Shown: one piece after another, positions 11,278 to 24,100 of the stretch
Layout of the letters: each line of letters begins with the position of its first letter
Position numbering within the stretch: position 1 is the first letter of the stretch
Program-made: the position numbers and the translations under genes
Assembly (NCBI GenBank): GCA_030770545.1
Contig: CM061106.1
Location: forward strand, 1,312,001 to 1,376,000
Direction of reading: 5' to 3'
Length of the DNA stretch: 64,000 nt
Source of the DNA: Macropodus opercularis
Taxonomy: Eukaryota; Chordata; Actinopteri; Anabantiformes; Osphronemidae
Notes under the pieces: generated by a model
Databases searched by the model: none
What the model saw: only the letters and a program-made list of their open reading frames with translations
Told to the model about the DNA's origin: nothing

Positions 11278-11429
11278 TACACTGTGTGTCTGCAATGGAT
11301 CACTTTGTCATTTGTATAATAGAACTCATGACAAACAGAAAAAAGAATAATCTTATCACTTTCATCAGTCTGCTAAAATACTCTCAGATTACTGAAGAAC
11401 TGAAACAAGCTGTGCTTTTGTTGTTATAT

Positions 11430-11925
11430 TAAGGAGCTGGTTCTGTCCTGGGCTGCACACGGACACTATGGAGGAAGCAGCAGACAGAAGGAAGCTGGTA
11501 ACTGTCCTCCATCATGATGATCCCTCCCCCCTGCACCAGGCTGTAGAGGCTCTGAGCAGCACCTTCAGCAGACTGTTACCCCCCCGGTGTAGGACAGAGA
11601 GCTACCGTCATTCATTCCTCCCACAAAACAATATGAGTGATGGATACGTGTAGCACACAGTGGAAACTACATTTGGCCTTTTTCTTTTTTCTTCTCTAGT
11701 TTTCAAATGTTTGGATTAAATGCAATATTTCAATTGCTCTACTGTAAATACAGATCCTGCTAATTTTTCTTTGTTCTTTCAGTACAGACTTGTTACAACT
11801 GTTTTTGTTTGTCCTGTGGATCCTCCACATTGTATCTACTGCTGCTGTAAACAGGAATTTCCCCACTGTGGGATCAATAGAATCATATCTATTTATTTAT
11901 TTATCTATCTATATCCTTATTGAGA
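11430..11925 (+). mobile_element. 3' end of a non-LTR retrotransposon with TATC-type tail
   Basis: A 5'-truncated LINE tail. 11510-11645 resembles the end of the RT ORF and the 3' UTR of fish LINEs. 11850-11875 reads 'aatttccccactgtgggatc', followed by a short tail of (ttta) and (tcta) units ending near 11915. The same 3' end motif in reverse complement (ccacagtggggaaa) marks the tail of the minus-strand LINE near 56390, so both belong to one family or group. Confidence 0.7.
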
Positions 11926-13055
11926 ATCACTGCTATGCTGTGAAAAATGCAAAATTCCTGTGTGAGTTTTGCTCCAAAGGTTCTGACATGGACCATAAAC
12001 GTGCAGGTCGTTGTAACAGGCATTTTTAACAGAGAGTGGAGACTGACCCTCTGTAAATACTGTCACAGAACCTGTAGTTAAGTACAGACAACGATTTCAG
12101 AGAACAAATGGCTCCACATAGCAGAGAACGAGGTCGTCACTGTGACTCGAACAAGAAGGTAGGTAGGAAGTGTTCACGTTTATATTTTTCTCCATGACTC
12201 CATGAATCTAAAATGTAACATTTGTGAAGATTCTTTGGTTCCAGAAGGAGTCAATGAGCATAAATGCCTGAAAATTATAAACCAACTCCCAACGAGAAAC
12301 ATTTTTGGACTTTGAAACACACCCTGATGAAACCTTTACAGTAGCTGTGGCCACTAGACTGAATAGAGTCACATGGACTTGACTGAGTCACACTTTACAT
12401 CAGATTAATTTCAACACGGTGATATTCATTAAACCACAATAATATGAGCATCAATCTGAATAAAACTAAGCCTGGTGATGATTATGATGAACTATTATGA
12501 TAAAATACATACATAAGCACAGGACAAATCAATTTAATGCAGACTAACTAGAATGAGGCGACACATTTGCAGAAAACATTCATTTCTAGTAGAACAGGCT
12601 GCTAAACTAAAAGATGAGTCATTAGAACCAACTTCTCCTGGACGTTAACCTGCTCTGGACCAGGATCAGTTCACAGAATAAATCTAAGTTTCCTTCAAAC
12701 AGACTTTTGTCCAACTGAGTCTGGGCTAAATTAATCCAGGATAAGTGTTTAATCACAACACAGAATAAATCTCCATGGTAACTTAACTGAGTTTAACTGA
12801 TCCTGCTGTGTGTGCAACCAAGTCAAGGAGAAGTTCAACCAGGATATGTGAAAAATCCTGACTTAACACTTGATCTTGGTTTTCAGGCTCCCATGTCACA
12901 GACGTCCTTCACAATCACATCATCAGTTGTTTTCAGCAGGATTCCTAAGCCAACAGTTCTCCAGCACTGACAGATGCTGTGACCTTTTTAAGAGGAATGT
13001 ATTAAACTGAGCTTCAAAGAGTAGAGACGAGATAGTGATGGTTAGTTCGTTATTA
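11926..13055. other. No gene seen
   Basis: AT-rich intergenic sequence. I could not name a repeat or coding exon in it; the short open frames lack conserved motifs. Confidence 0.5.
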
Positions 13056-13436
13056 ATTAACCATCTATCCATCCATCCATCTTCTTCCGCTTTTTCCCCG
13101 AAGGGGTCGCGGGCGTGCTGGAGCCTATCCCAGCTGGCTTTGGGCGAGAGGCAGGGTACACCCTGGACAGATCGCCAGTCCATCGCAGGGCCACATATAT
13201 AGACACACAATCACAGTCATACACACACTCACACCTATGGGCAATTTACGCATCCAACCAATTGACCTAACTGCATGTCTTTTGACTGTGGAAACCGGAG
13301 ACCCCGGAGTAAACCCACGCAGACACGGGGAGAACATGCAAACTCCACACAGAATCCGGGAATCGAACCCGGGACCTTCTTGCTGTGAGGCGACAGCGCT
13401 AACCACCACACCACCGTGCCGCCCATTAACCATCTA
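13056..13436 (-). mobile_element. tRNA-headed SINE with 12-bp target duplication
   Basis: The duplication attaaccatcta occurs at 13056-13067 and 13425-13436 and brackets the element. The tRNA-like head is at the right end on the minus strand: gggcggcacggtggtgtggt, then a B-box-like gggttcgattcccgg near 13360-13374. The tail at the left is a ccat repeat. A second copy with its own duplication is at 43269-43645. The head derives from a tRNA but is not a tRNA gene. Confidence 0.88.
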
Positions 13437-14055
13437 ATTAACAATTATTAAAAAATTATTAATTAGATGGTTGATTAAACAGTAGTAGCTAGTGATCATA
13501 ATTAAATGTTCTTCTTTGAGTATATTCCATTGTCCAGGTCTGTAGATTCTCTCAGTCTGTGTAAAGAGGTTCAGGAGAACAGAGATGAAGGAACTGTCAG
13601 CATAGAAATGTTGCTAAAACAATTCTGACTTTCCTGCCATCACCACAACCTTCCACTGGGTGAAGCTGTTACACAGAAGGATCAACTTACTGGTTCACAT
13701 CACATTTACAAGTATATGATGATCATAATTATTCTGCTGTGAACAGATTCATTTGCCATAAACTCTCATAACTCCAGTAAAAGCTTCAGGAACTGAACCA
13801 CTGACCATGAGGACCAACAACCTTTACCTGCTCCTGTTACCAGCAGTGAGGGTTGAACCACCAGCACTAACGTCCGTTTGATCTTCAGTCCAACGCCTTC
13901 ACCACTCGTCCATCCTGGTAGATTCTCTGTGTTTCACAGACAGCAGCTTATTCTACTTCCTTTGCTTTAAACAGGATAGAAGCTGCTGTAATGAGAGCAG
14001 GACACTGACTTTAGGATTTTAGACACATCAGCTGCCTAATTAAGCAAAAATACAT
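13437..14055. other. No gene seen
   Basis: Intergenic sequence between the SINE and the LTR. No exon with splice signals or conserved motif is recognised. Confidence 0.5.
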
Positions 14056-14060
14056 CATTT

Positions 14061-15200
14061 TGTCATGAGCCGCGACTTCATTTCCGCCTCCGACTCTTAT
14101 TTTGAAGAGCTGCACAGGATGCTCCCACTACACCCCGGTCAGCTTTGGCATGATTGCTAATTACGTCACCTGTTTCTCCTTCCACTAACCTCCACTAACT
14201 CTCCTCTCAGGCTCAGTTCTCGTCGGACCGTCAACGTCAGTAGATCTGTGTATTGGAAGCTTCACTCTGTCTGTTCGTGAGGTTTTTTTAACTTCTTAGT
14301 TCTCGCTCTTTGTTCTGACCTTGTACCTGAACTTCCTCGATAATCGTGTTGCTTCCTTCTGCTACATGTGACCACGAGAGGCTCCTTTATGAACTATTGT
14401 ATTTGACTTACTGAGCCGTCACGTCTCGTTTTGTTTTCCCTGCTCTGGTCAAGTGGATTCCAGCTTATTTGGCTCGTTTTCAGTTTGGAGCTTTTAGTCT
14501 GTTGTGACTCTTTCAGTTTAAATTCTTGCGGACATGCTGGACCGCAGCATGTTTCTGTTCCCTGTGTTTCTCCCTCATCGCGTCTCGTCTGTAGCGACCC
14601 TGTCGACACCGTCAGTTGTCGCTGCGGGAAAACCCCAGACCTTCACCCATCCAGACCTTCACCCACCCAGACCTTCACCCATCCAGAACTTCACCCATCC
14701 AGACCTTCACCCATCCAGACCTTCACCCATCCAGACCTTCACCCATCCAGAACTTCACCCATCCAGACCTTCACCCATCCAGACCTTCACCCATCCTCGG
14801 TTACCCTGTGGAACAATACCCACCAGAGGCTCCTGAGTCAACCACCTCCCCAGTTCTCTCCGGACCACAATCTACTTCTGCTTCCACCCTCCTGGTAAAC
14901 CTCCCCACTTTCCACCTCTTCAGCCTTCTACCACTCATCCCTTGCCATCGTCTTCTCCTCCTCTCGAGACTCCCACTGTCCCTCGCTGACTCCTCACTCA
15001 TTAACCACCAGGTACCGGCACCTCACCTCTCTAGTCTCTGGCTTCGACTTGAACTCTGACTAACCTCCCTGTCTTCCAGAATCCTGATGCCGCCTTCGTA
15101 GGAAGATTGATGGCTGGTCGATTACACTTTACCCATAAGTTTATCAATAAATTCACCTAAATCTCAGTGCTTGGTTCTGCCTGATCCTTATCCTGTCACA
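14061..15200 (+). mobile_element. Probable solo LTR of a Ty3/gypsy-type retrotransposon
   Basis: The block starts TGTCATGAG and ends CCTGTCACA, giving TG...CA termini. The flanking pentamers cattt (14056-14060) and cactt (15201-15205) differ at one base. An AATAAA signal lies at about 15147, some 50 bp from the 3' end, as expected for an R-U5 boundary. No gag, pol or second LTR is found nearby, so it is a solo LTR. About 155 bp of its length is a minisatellite. The family call is by general resemblance only. Confidence 0.6.
14641..14795 (+). repeat. 16-bp minisatellite, about 9.7 copies
   Basis: The unit cttcacccatccagac is repeated with changes at two positions (acccaccc, ccagaac). Because 16 is not a multiple of 3, all three plus frames read the same Pro/His/Thr-rich peptide pattern, which creates long spurious open frames from 14431 to 15059. 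It lies inside the solo LTR. Confidence 0.95.
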
Positions 15201-16282
15201 CACTTCCCAGTGTGTGTACAGTTTCGTGACACAGACGTTATATGCACACAAGCTTATTGTGCTATGCATCAAACTTTTTTGGCACTATGGCCTCTGTGGA
15301 TTTGACTTCCTCCTTTTTGTGGTGTTTTTCTTTTTTATGTCTGTCCTTTGGGCTGACACGACTCTTCATTCTTACCCTCTTTAGGTTTGTCGTGCTTACT
15401 TTCGTTTTATGTTACGGTCGGCGCCGACCCATTTTCAGGTTTAAATGCACAAAAGAACCATGTAAATTTGTAAACTGCATCAAGGCTTTTTGGTAATACA
15501 GGTCAGTAACATCTACGTCAACAAAATACAATATTTATAAAATATAAACATTTTATTCCTAAAATGCTGCTATTGGAATAATGAACTGTGTGTTGGGGCC
15601 CTTTTCAACCCAGTTCTAAAAATAACATAGACAGCGTCTCTAACATGCATGCGAGCTTTAGCGCATCGTGTAAACATGCACAAAAACAAAACATACAAAG
15701 CTGCTTTTTGGTGAAAAATTAAGACTATGGGGAAAAAAGTCCATGGCGACGTGTGGAAAGACGTCGACGTGGTTGTTTTATTACAGAAAAAAACAAACTT
15801 TTTTTTGACTTAATTGAATGAAATGTTTGTGGGTCAAAACTTACCCATAAAACCATAATGTTATAATTGTTAAAAATAAATACATTTAAAACACAGAGCT
15901 GTGTTCTAATGTCATCACTATAGAAGCTTATAAGACCCATAGTTAGCAAAAGTGACTTTTGACAATTTAAATACAAACTTCATCAGTTGCATTTCATATT
16001 GTCATGGTTTTTGTCGTCTTTATTCAAATGGCTAATTAATGTGTTTTTTGGTAATGGATTTTGAAAATACATTTTACATTCAGTATAAAAAGTGTCAATT
16101 TAATACCCAACTAACGTTTAAATAAAGGCTAAATCTGTTGTATTTCTTTTTGTCATGTTTTTACTCAGATGTGACCTAATGTATTTCATGAACTTGTCTC
16201 CATGTTCTATAGGAGTGAGGCTGTTTCTGTTTGTCTACAGTCTCAGCAGCTTGTCCAAGGACGCACTGACTTCTTTGTTTTT
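15201..16282. other. Unidentified AT-rich sequence
   Basis: An 84-codon open frame at 15242-15496 and others here have no motif I recognise. The ggtcggcgccgaccc palindrome near 15416-15430 is a local GC island. It may be part of an unnamed transposon, but I find no paired ends. Confidence 0.4.
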
Positions 16283-16906
16283 TGTTACGACCCGGGCTCG
16301 TTTTGGGGACGTAACACAAAAACGGGAAAAAATAAACAATAATAAACAACCAAAAAGGTACAATAATCATGAGCATTTAACAAGCCCCCTGTACATAACT
16401 TAAACAGAAACGATTTTTGGAGTCACTATGCCGTGCTAAAACAAATAAAACAAATAAACAAGACTGAGGCAAACAAAACAAAACAGGGTTGACTTTCTTC
16501 ACACCTCTAACATAACAAGGTTAAAGCAAAAAGAAAACAGTCCTATCTATACACGGTGTTTACTAGCTCAACACAAAAACCTCCCCCAGTCAATACACCA
16601 AGTCTCCAGTCCAACCTAGAGGCTCACTGCTCTCCACCATGCAGCCGCCCCCTGCGTGAGCCTCTGCAGCGCTTTTATCAGGTCTGTAGTTGTTCCCATG
16701 AGGCGGATTGGGTAAACTCACACAGGCCAGACCAATCCGGAAGGTGGCTTGGATCAGGTGCCCGGGCCCCAGGTGGATGGTGGAAGACAGACGCTGAAGT
16801 GATCCATCAATCTGAGGAGGGTGCTGGGACAGCCTGAATTTGCCTCCAGTTTTCCCCCTTTACCTGTTGAAGAAAAAAAAAAACACAAAGACCGAGGGCT
16901 GTAACA
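16283..16906 (-). mobile_element. LTR-like block (possible solo LTR, minus strand)
   Basis: On the minus strand it starts TGTTACAGCCC and ends CGTAACA, and it has a TATA-like tgataaaagcgctgc at about 16682-16667. These are features of an LTR of about 620 bp. The flanking pentamers (ttttt and gtggt) do not match, so insertion is not confirmed by a target duplication. It could instead be a different repeat with inverted TGTTAC tips. Confidence 0.4.
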
Positions 16907-19900
16907 GTGGTTTTATGTAGTATTATTATTATATAGTATTTCTATGCTAGACAGGATTCACCTCATTTGTTGGAACTTTCTAGTTTTATGTAAATTCAAT
17001 GAAAAACTAAGGAGGACGGTACAGAACACAACAGGTTTTTGAGTTTTATAGTTTGAGAAAGGATCAGAGCTCTGATGAATTCTAACCATGTTTAGGTCCA
17101 TTAAACAATTAGAAAAGTTGTAGTCGACTCATTCAGACAAACATATTCATCCTGCTGCAGCCAGGTTCCAGTGAGACTAAATAAATCTATGTGATGGTCA
17201 CTGATCAAGTCATTTATTAACAGGGAATTAGAAGAGAGATGTTTAATAGAGAACATCTAATTCCTTTATTGTTACTTTGTTCTGTCTTGATGTTTATTAA
17301 ATTCCTGTGAATCGCTCCTCTTTTATTCATTTGTGATTTAAAAAATTTAGGTGGACGGGGAGCAGACACAGTCTCAGTGGGAGTGTTAGAGAATCTGCAG
17401 AGAGGCTGTCAGCATGAGACTCTGCGTCCTGGGCTGACCTGCAGCTTCATGAGAAAGAGGCGGAGCCACGCTGCAGAACCACATTCCTCAGGTGGAGCCA
17501 CAGGCTCAGACAGGTCCAGACACTTCATCAGCTCTTTATGGAACCAGGCTTTAGACCCAAACTGACACAACATGGACCCAGTTCAGTCTGATGCTGTGGA
17601 CTGAGCTGGTTTCAGTTGGACTGAACCACAAACCCACAGAGCAGATGCTGCTCCTCTCTTTACTCCTCTTACTTCCCAACAGAAACGACTGATCCCGAGT
17701 TATGTCAACTTTAAATGGACTGAAGTCATGAGCTGAAACCAATCAGCAGTCACTCCAAACGGACCAATCACAGGACACCACCTGCTGCTCATCCCCCACA
17801 CAGATGGACTAACACAGTGGGTCCAGTGGTTCTGGCTCCTCAGTGGGTTTAATCTAGATTCAGGATCCAGTTGTACAGTTTCCAGCTGTTTGTTACCATG
17901 GTGATGAGTTTGACTTGGTTTCTTTCCAGCGTTTAGAGCTTGGATACGTGTAGCTGTGGCTCCTCTGTCATTGGTCGTGAAACCAGTTCAGTCAGGTCCA
18001 CATTCCAGTCAGTCGCTCCCAGTTCACCCCAAATAGTCAAAGCCAACAATACAAATGATTGTTCACTGAACATTCAGAGAAAACCTGAAACCAGGAAGCA
18101 GCTCAGTCTAAAGGTCCTGATCTCAGTGAGTCGGTACCAGTGTTCCCAGCAGCAGTGATCCAGCTCAGGCACCTTCAGCTCCACTGACTGGACTCTTTAA
18201 TCTGGGAGCAGAACCAGGACCCAGAGACTCTGCTGTCACATCACTGCTGTAAGTCTCTGATGCTTAGTTACAGCTTTGATGGGTTTGAACCTTGCTACTA
18301 AATGTTGTCATTTTCTGAACATATTGATTGATTTACATGAGTTTGATGTGTTGTTTTCTGAGATTCAGCAAAACTCACAATGACAACAGACGTTAATGTG
18401 AAGTATAGCAGAAAATATAAATGTAGATTTTAAGGACCTGAGCTTTTGAAACAGATCAACTATTAAATAACAAAGCAGAAGTATTTGGATTATAATTCAA
18501 AATACCAACATGTTGTGTTCATGAGCCTCAGTATCAGACTCTGATTAGTTTCTGTGTAGGACGTGTTTCTACTGGATGTGTTTATAATAATGTCACTGGT
18601 TCCTGGTGTAAATTAAAGCTTCAGGTGCTTTGTTCCGATCTTTGTGGTGTTGAGAAATAAATAGACTGAAGCATGAACCTTCCTCCTGTTAGTTTTCTGC
18701 TGCATCTCTTTTGTTAACAGGTCAGTTTTGACTCGTGTCTGAAATCAGCTGTAAAACACACTAAAATATTATTTATCATCCAACTTGTTTCTCATCTCTT
18801 GGTTCCTTCTGCTTCTTTATCCTCGAAAACATTGGTTTTAATGTTTTTAGTTTTGGTCTTTTCACCTTTTTTCTCTTCCTTTTTCTTTCAGTAATAAAAC
18901 TTGTAAACAACAGATGAAAGCAGACTCATTTAAAACATGAAGGAAATGGTTTAAGGGTTTCAGCTCCACAACACTGAGCCTCAGTCCAACCAGTCATGCT
19001 GCATATTTCATAGACACACAGAGAAGAAGCTGCAGAAGGAGGAAATTCATGGGGAAAAACTAAATGCAGCTGCTATTTGGGGCCTGGTTTTGTGTTGCTG
19101 TAGTTTGTTTTGAATGTTTTCTAGTTGGACTCAGTTCAAACCAAGTCGTTGATTCAAAGGCTGAACGATGTCAAAGCTCTGTCTCACGTCCTCATTTTTC
19201 CTTCTGTGAAGCACCTTATGTTTTTTTAAGTTGTAGAGGAAACAGCAGGTGAAACAAGAGTTTGTCTCCTTTCATATAACATCTGTGAGAATTTCTCTAA
19301 GAAACAAGACTGACTGACATTAACATGAATATGAAAGTAACAAAACCCTCCAATGTTGATTGATTCGTTTTTATTTCAAAGTTAGACCATGAAGCAGTTG
19401 GACAGAGTCAGAGCTTTACAGTGGATTTAACACAAGTTTAGCTTCAAGGGTTCAGCTGCACAACACAGAGACATTGTCCAACCAGTCAGTTGCAAGTTTT
19501 AGACACACACAGATTCTTGGAAGTGACTGAAATGGAAACATCCAGATCTGCTTCATGTTCCTCTGAATCTGTCAAAGTTAAAACAGCTGGAAAAGCTCAG
19601 ATTAACACAAAGTGAAAATTAGTAAAATGTCTATACACACGAAATAAATCAGATTATTATTCATACTCCATCACTATGGTCATTTACAGCAGCAGAGTCA
19701 TTGTTATTAATGTGTTTTCAGGTGTAAATATTGTTTTAACAGCAGAGCATAACGTCCTTTGCCTTGTTTGCTAACTATGCTGACAAACTGTCACTGTAAT
19801 CTTATTGTGAAAATCTGCTGCTGCTTCCTGTCCACCTAAAATCCTTTGTTTGTTTTGCTGTGTCGTGACTCTTTTCTGATGGTTTTCAGACCAACTGTTG

Positions 19901-20940
19901 TCAGGAAGGAGAAACAGAGGCTTTCTGAAGCTCTGAAGCAACATGAAGCAACTGTGTCAACACATTTAGTTCACTTTAGTTTACGCCACCTGCTGCTGGT
20001 CTCAGAACATTACACTTCTCTTCAGTTCTGGTTCACTGCATCACAGCCTGTAGCAAAGTTCCTTCTGGGTCAAACCTCCAGGACGTGTTTGTTGGTTTAT
20101 CAGGCCTTCGTTTGGATCCTCTGTCTATCAGGCTGGAGGCCAAACAATAAAGTTTGAGCAGAGAATGAAGGACTTTCATTGTGGTTAATGAAAGCTGTCC
20201 ATCACAATCCAAGCCCAGACCTGCTGCTGCTAAAAAGAACTGTCTGTCCTGTCAGAATAATCAGTTAAGGACAGATGGAGAAATGACAGGATGTGACGAC
20301 AAGCTGCTGAAAACTGATTTAAACTGACTCCAACTAGAAAAAACAACACCAGCTGTTGTAACAACACAGACCAAGTTCTCTGGACTGAGACTGATCAAAC
20401 CAAGCAGCTGTTGAAATGACTGTTTTCATGAACCTCCTCCTCCTGCAGCTTCTCTGTGTTAAATATGCAACTTGACTCGTTGGACTGAGTCTCAGTGTCG
20501 TGCGGGTGAAACCCTGAAGGCTGAGAGTCACTACAGGAAGGAATCTCCATGCTGACAAATACTAAACTTACTCTGTTACATTACAGCTAATCTTTCTGCT
20601 GGTGAACACATCCTCAGACATTCTCTGCATTTACATAGCATATCAATGAATCTTCCCTTTGTTTTCTTCTCCTTTTCCAAGTTTAATGAAACGTTTTAAC
20701 AGGAAACAGATGTTTCTCCCCACGTCTCAAACAGCCAGTTTAACTCTCCGAACAGGTTCCATACACAGAAAACTCAACACGACGTCACCGTGAACGTCAG
20801 TGTCAGTTACTGTCCTCACTGACTAGGACTGAATCCTTCCGTCTGGAGAATCTGACTATGGCCACAATGGTCCAGCACTGCAACAGTCACATTAGGAGGC
20901 TGTAGCTGGTTTGTCTTTACTCAGGGAGACGTGTTTGACT
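16907..20940. other. Upstream flank of the NLR gene; no coding exon supported
   Basis: Four kilobases of moderate AT content with no protein motif. A splice-donor-like gctgtaagtctc at 18246-18257 could end a non-coding leader exon of the NLR gene, as fish NLR genes often have one, but nothing here proves it. No repeat boundary was found. Confidence 0.35.
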
Positions 20941-21084
20941 TTTAAAGGCAGCACAAACGAACCAGAGAAGAAGAGACGAGCAGCTGATATTTGACTAATG
21001 ATTTGACTAATTTAGTTGATGCAGATGAATAATGTGTGTTTGTCTCCAAATGAAGGTAGAAAGTGTGTGTGAACTGATGTGGAC
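20941..21084 (+). promoter_or_regulatory. 5' leader/proximal promoter of the NLR gene
   Basis: The region shares blocks with the reverse complement of 8302-8430 upstream of the orphan NLR start. Both carry 'gaaggtagaaagtgtgtgtg' just before the ATG. Preservation in two paralogues supports a transcribed leader. An earlier ATG at about 21077 opens only a very short frame (ATG-TGG-ACA-TGA) overlapping the real start, so it could act as a tiny upstream ORF. Confidence 0.5.
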
Positions 21085-21173
21085 ATGAATCAGTGTGAGG
21101 ACAGAGAGGAGGGAGCCCCTCCCTCTAAAACCACTCTGTGTGGGGACCATGAGAGCCAGACCAAAGCTCAGAG
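21085..21173 (+). CDS. NLR exon 1 (start)
   Basis: It begins 'MNQCEDREEGAPPSKT' and ends 'ESQTKAQR' across the splice, the signature first exon of fish NLRC3-like genes. The start was chosen because the paralogue on the minus strand conserves the same ATG and leader. Donor is gtgag. Confidence 0.93.
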
Positions 21174-24100
21174 GTGAGATGACTGAGACCATCTGATGAT
21201 TCTGTCTCCAAGTCACACACACTGTTTAAGATTCACTATTATTGGTCATTGATGAAGGAAACGTCCACTGAATATGTGAGTCACTAAGTTGTTTTTCTAT
21301 CAGGTCCCATCAGAGACAAGAATCTGCTGAAGCTGGACCTGAACCCAGTTGTGTGTCCTTCAAGAGCAACTGGTCAAAGGATGAGATTATTACCTTTAAA
21401 GACCAACCTGCATCAGAGTCAAAGTGAGTTGTTGTCAGTTTGAATCAGGTTGAACAATCTGATGTAAACTTTCTATAATGATCAATAGTTGTGTTGTTTG
21501 TTTGTGATGTGAGTCAGTTGGTTTGTGTTTGAAGTGTTAATGTGAAGGAGAAGCTTTCTTCACTGTTCTTCCAGCAAACACTCTGATCATGGATCAATTC
21601 TCCATCCAGCCAGTAGCTAAAGCTCTGATCCTGTAGAGGGTCACAGGGGCTGCTCCTCTTCTAATGAAGTGCTGACTTGCAGGCAGACGTCAAAGGAAGC
21701 AGCTGAACCACAAATGTTCAACTCTGATCAAATCTGGTTATTGACGTTCTCTACGTGCAGATTTGGCTCAAATGTCTTCCAGCAGTAGGTTGAAGTTCCT
21801 GCTGTTAGACTTTAGTTGATGTTGTTGCAGTAAGTGGAGACGACTGTTTGTCCCCAGTGTCAGCACCAGAGCTGACGTCTGAACTTTGATGTAGGATCCA
21901 ACAATGAATGAATGGAGGAAGTGGTTCAATGTTACTAGTGTGAGCAGCAGCTCTGCCTCAGACTCACACAGTTCAACACATTCCCACTGGGAGCTGCCCA
22001 GTACAACCAGTCTGATCCCAGCAGACTCTGTCTCTAGACGCCTTGTTCCAACACGTCAGCATTGTTCAGTGAGGGAGGCAGAGATAGATGTTGTTCAGAG
22101 CTGCTGAGACTGTGACAGTAAAGCTTCACCGCTACAGGGAGTCTCTGACTCACTGCTCACATCAAGCATCACTTCATGGACCTTTACCTTGTGTGTGTCT
22201 CTGTGTGGACTCACATCATGTGAGCTCATTCTTCATGGTTCCTCCACAGAGTGGACCAGCAGAGCTCAGAGGTTCCCAGTGGTCAGTCTGCCCAGCAGCA
22301 CCAAACACACCTGGACTCCATGTTTATGGTCTGTACATGGACAACCACTACTTTCATCTGTTGTGTTCAATCGTCTCCATGCTGCACTTTTACACCAGTG
22401 GATTGTCAGTGTGTCCAACATGGATCTGATGTTTGGCTCCATGCTTTTAGTTGGATGGTGTCATTCATAGAGTTTCTGTTCCAGCTGCTGGAGGACAACA
22501 TTGTCATGTTTGTGAAGAACGAGCTGAAGAAGATCCAGAAGGTTCTGAGTCCAGATTACCCAGAATGCTTAGAGAGTCAGAGGGAGGATGAGGAGGCGTT
22601 GGATGGTGAGGATGAAGAGCAGAGGAGCAGCAGAGACGCATTTCTGAAGATCACACTGAACTTCCTGAGGAGGATGAAGCAGGAGGAGCTGGCTGACTGT
22701 CTGCAGAGCAGTAAGAGGATTTAACTCAACGTTTAGCATCACACACACAGTCACACATTTACTGATGTGTTGGAGGCTTAAATTTGTTTACTGTGGATTA
22801 TTACATTTTCATTCTTTAATTAAATGAAACAAATCATTATGTCTTGCTTGTTCGTTCAGGATCTTCTGCTCCAGTTTGTCAGCGTCAGCTTAAGTCTCAG
22901 CTGCAGCAGAAGTTCCAGTGTGTGTTTGAAGGCATCGCTAAAGCAGGAAACCCAACCCTTCTGAACCAGATCTACACAGAGCTCTACATCACAGAGGGAG
23001 GGACTGGAGAGGTCAACCATGAACATGAGGTCAGACAGATTGAAGCAGCCTCCAGGAAACCACACAGAGCAGAAACAACCATCAGACTAGAAGACGTCTT
23101 TAAAGGCTCAGCTGGAAGAGATGGACCCATCAGAACCGTGGTGACCAAGGGAGTGGCTGGCATTGGGAAAACAGTCCTGACACAGAAGTTCACTCTGGAC
23201 TGGGCTGAAGGCAAAGCCAACCAGGACGTACACTTCACGTTTCCATTCACCTTCAGAGAGCTGAACGTGCTGAAAGAGCAAAAGTTCAGCTTGGTGGAAC
23301 TTGTTCATCACTTCTTCACTGGAACCAAAGCAGCAGGAATCTGCAGCTTTGAACAGTTCCAGGTCGTGTTCATCTTGGACGGTCTGGATGAGAGTCGACT
23401 TCCTCTGGACTTCCACCAGACTGAAACCCTGACTGATGTCACAGAGTCCACCTCAGTGGATGTGCTGCTGACTAACCTCATCAGGGGGAACCTGCTTCCC
23501 TCTGCTCACCTCTGGATCACCACACGACCTGCAGCAGCCAATCAGATCCCTCCTGGGTGTGTTGACATGGTGACAGAGGTCAGAGGGTTCACTGACCCAC
23601 AGAAGGAGGAGTACTTCAGGAAGAGGTTCAGAGATGAGCAGCAGGCCACAACCATCATCTCCCACATCAAGACATCACGAAGCCTCCACATCATGTGTCA
23701 CATCCCAGTCTTCTGCTGGATCACTGCTACGGTTCTGGAGGATCTGCTGAGAACCAGAGAGGGAGGAGAGCTGCCCAAGACCCTGACTGAGATGTACATC
23801 CACTTCCTGGTGGTTCAGACCAAAGTGAAGAACATGAAGTACGATGGAGGAGCTGAGACAGATCCACACTGGAATAAAAAGAGCAGGAAGATGATTGAGT
23901 CTCTGGGAAAAGTGGCTTTAGAGCAGCTGCAGAAAGGAAACCTGATCTTCTACGAGTCAGACCTGACAGAGTGTGGCATCGATGTCAGAGCAGCCTCAGT
24001 TTACTCAGGAGTGTTCACACAGGTCTTTAGAGAGGAGAGAGGACTGTACCAGGACAAGGTGTTCTGCTTCGTCCACCTGAGTGTTCAGGAGTTTCTGGCT

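Noticed and set aside
13355..13424. tRNA-like sequence with a B box
   Set aside because: It is the head of a SINE with target duplications; it has no proper cloverleaf and continues into SINE body sequence. The same applies at 43269-43340.
14641..14795. CRISPR-like regular repeats
   Set aside because: The units are contiguous with no unique spacers, and the genome is vertebrate.
14431..15059. Proline/histidine-rich open frames in all three plus frames
   Set aside because: They are produced by the 16-bp minisatellite inside an LTR-like block; there is no start context or conserved domain.
18160..18260. Possible non-coding leader exon of the NLR gene ending at a gtaagt-like donor
   Set aside because: A single donor-like site is not enough; no matching paralogous sequence was seen upstream of the orphan NLR start.
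23108..23416. Minus-strand open frames inside the NACHT exon
   Set aside because: They are antisense shadows of a strongly coding exon, without motifs.
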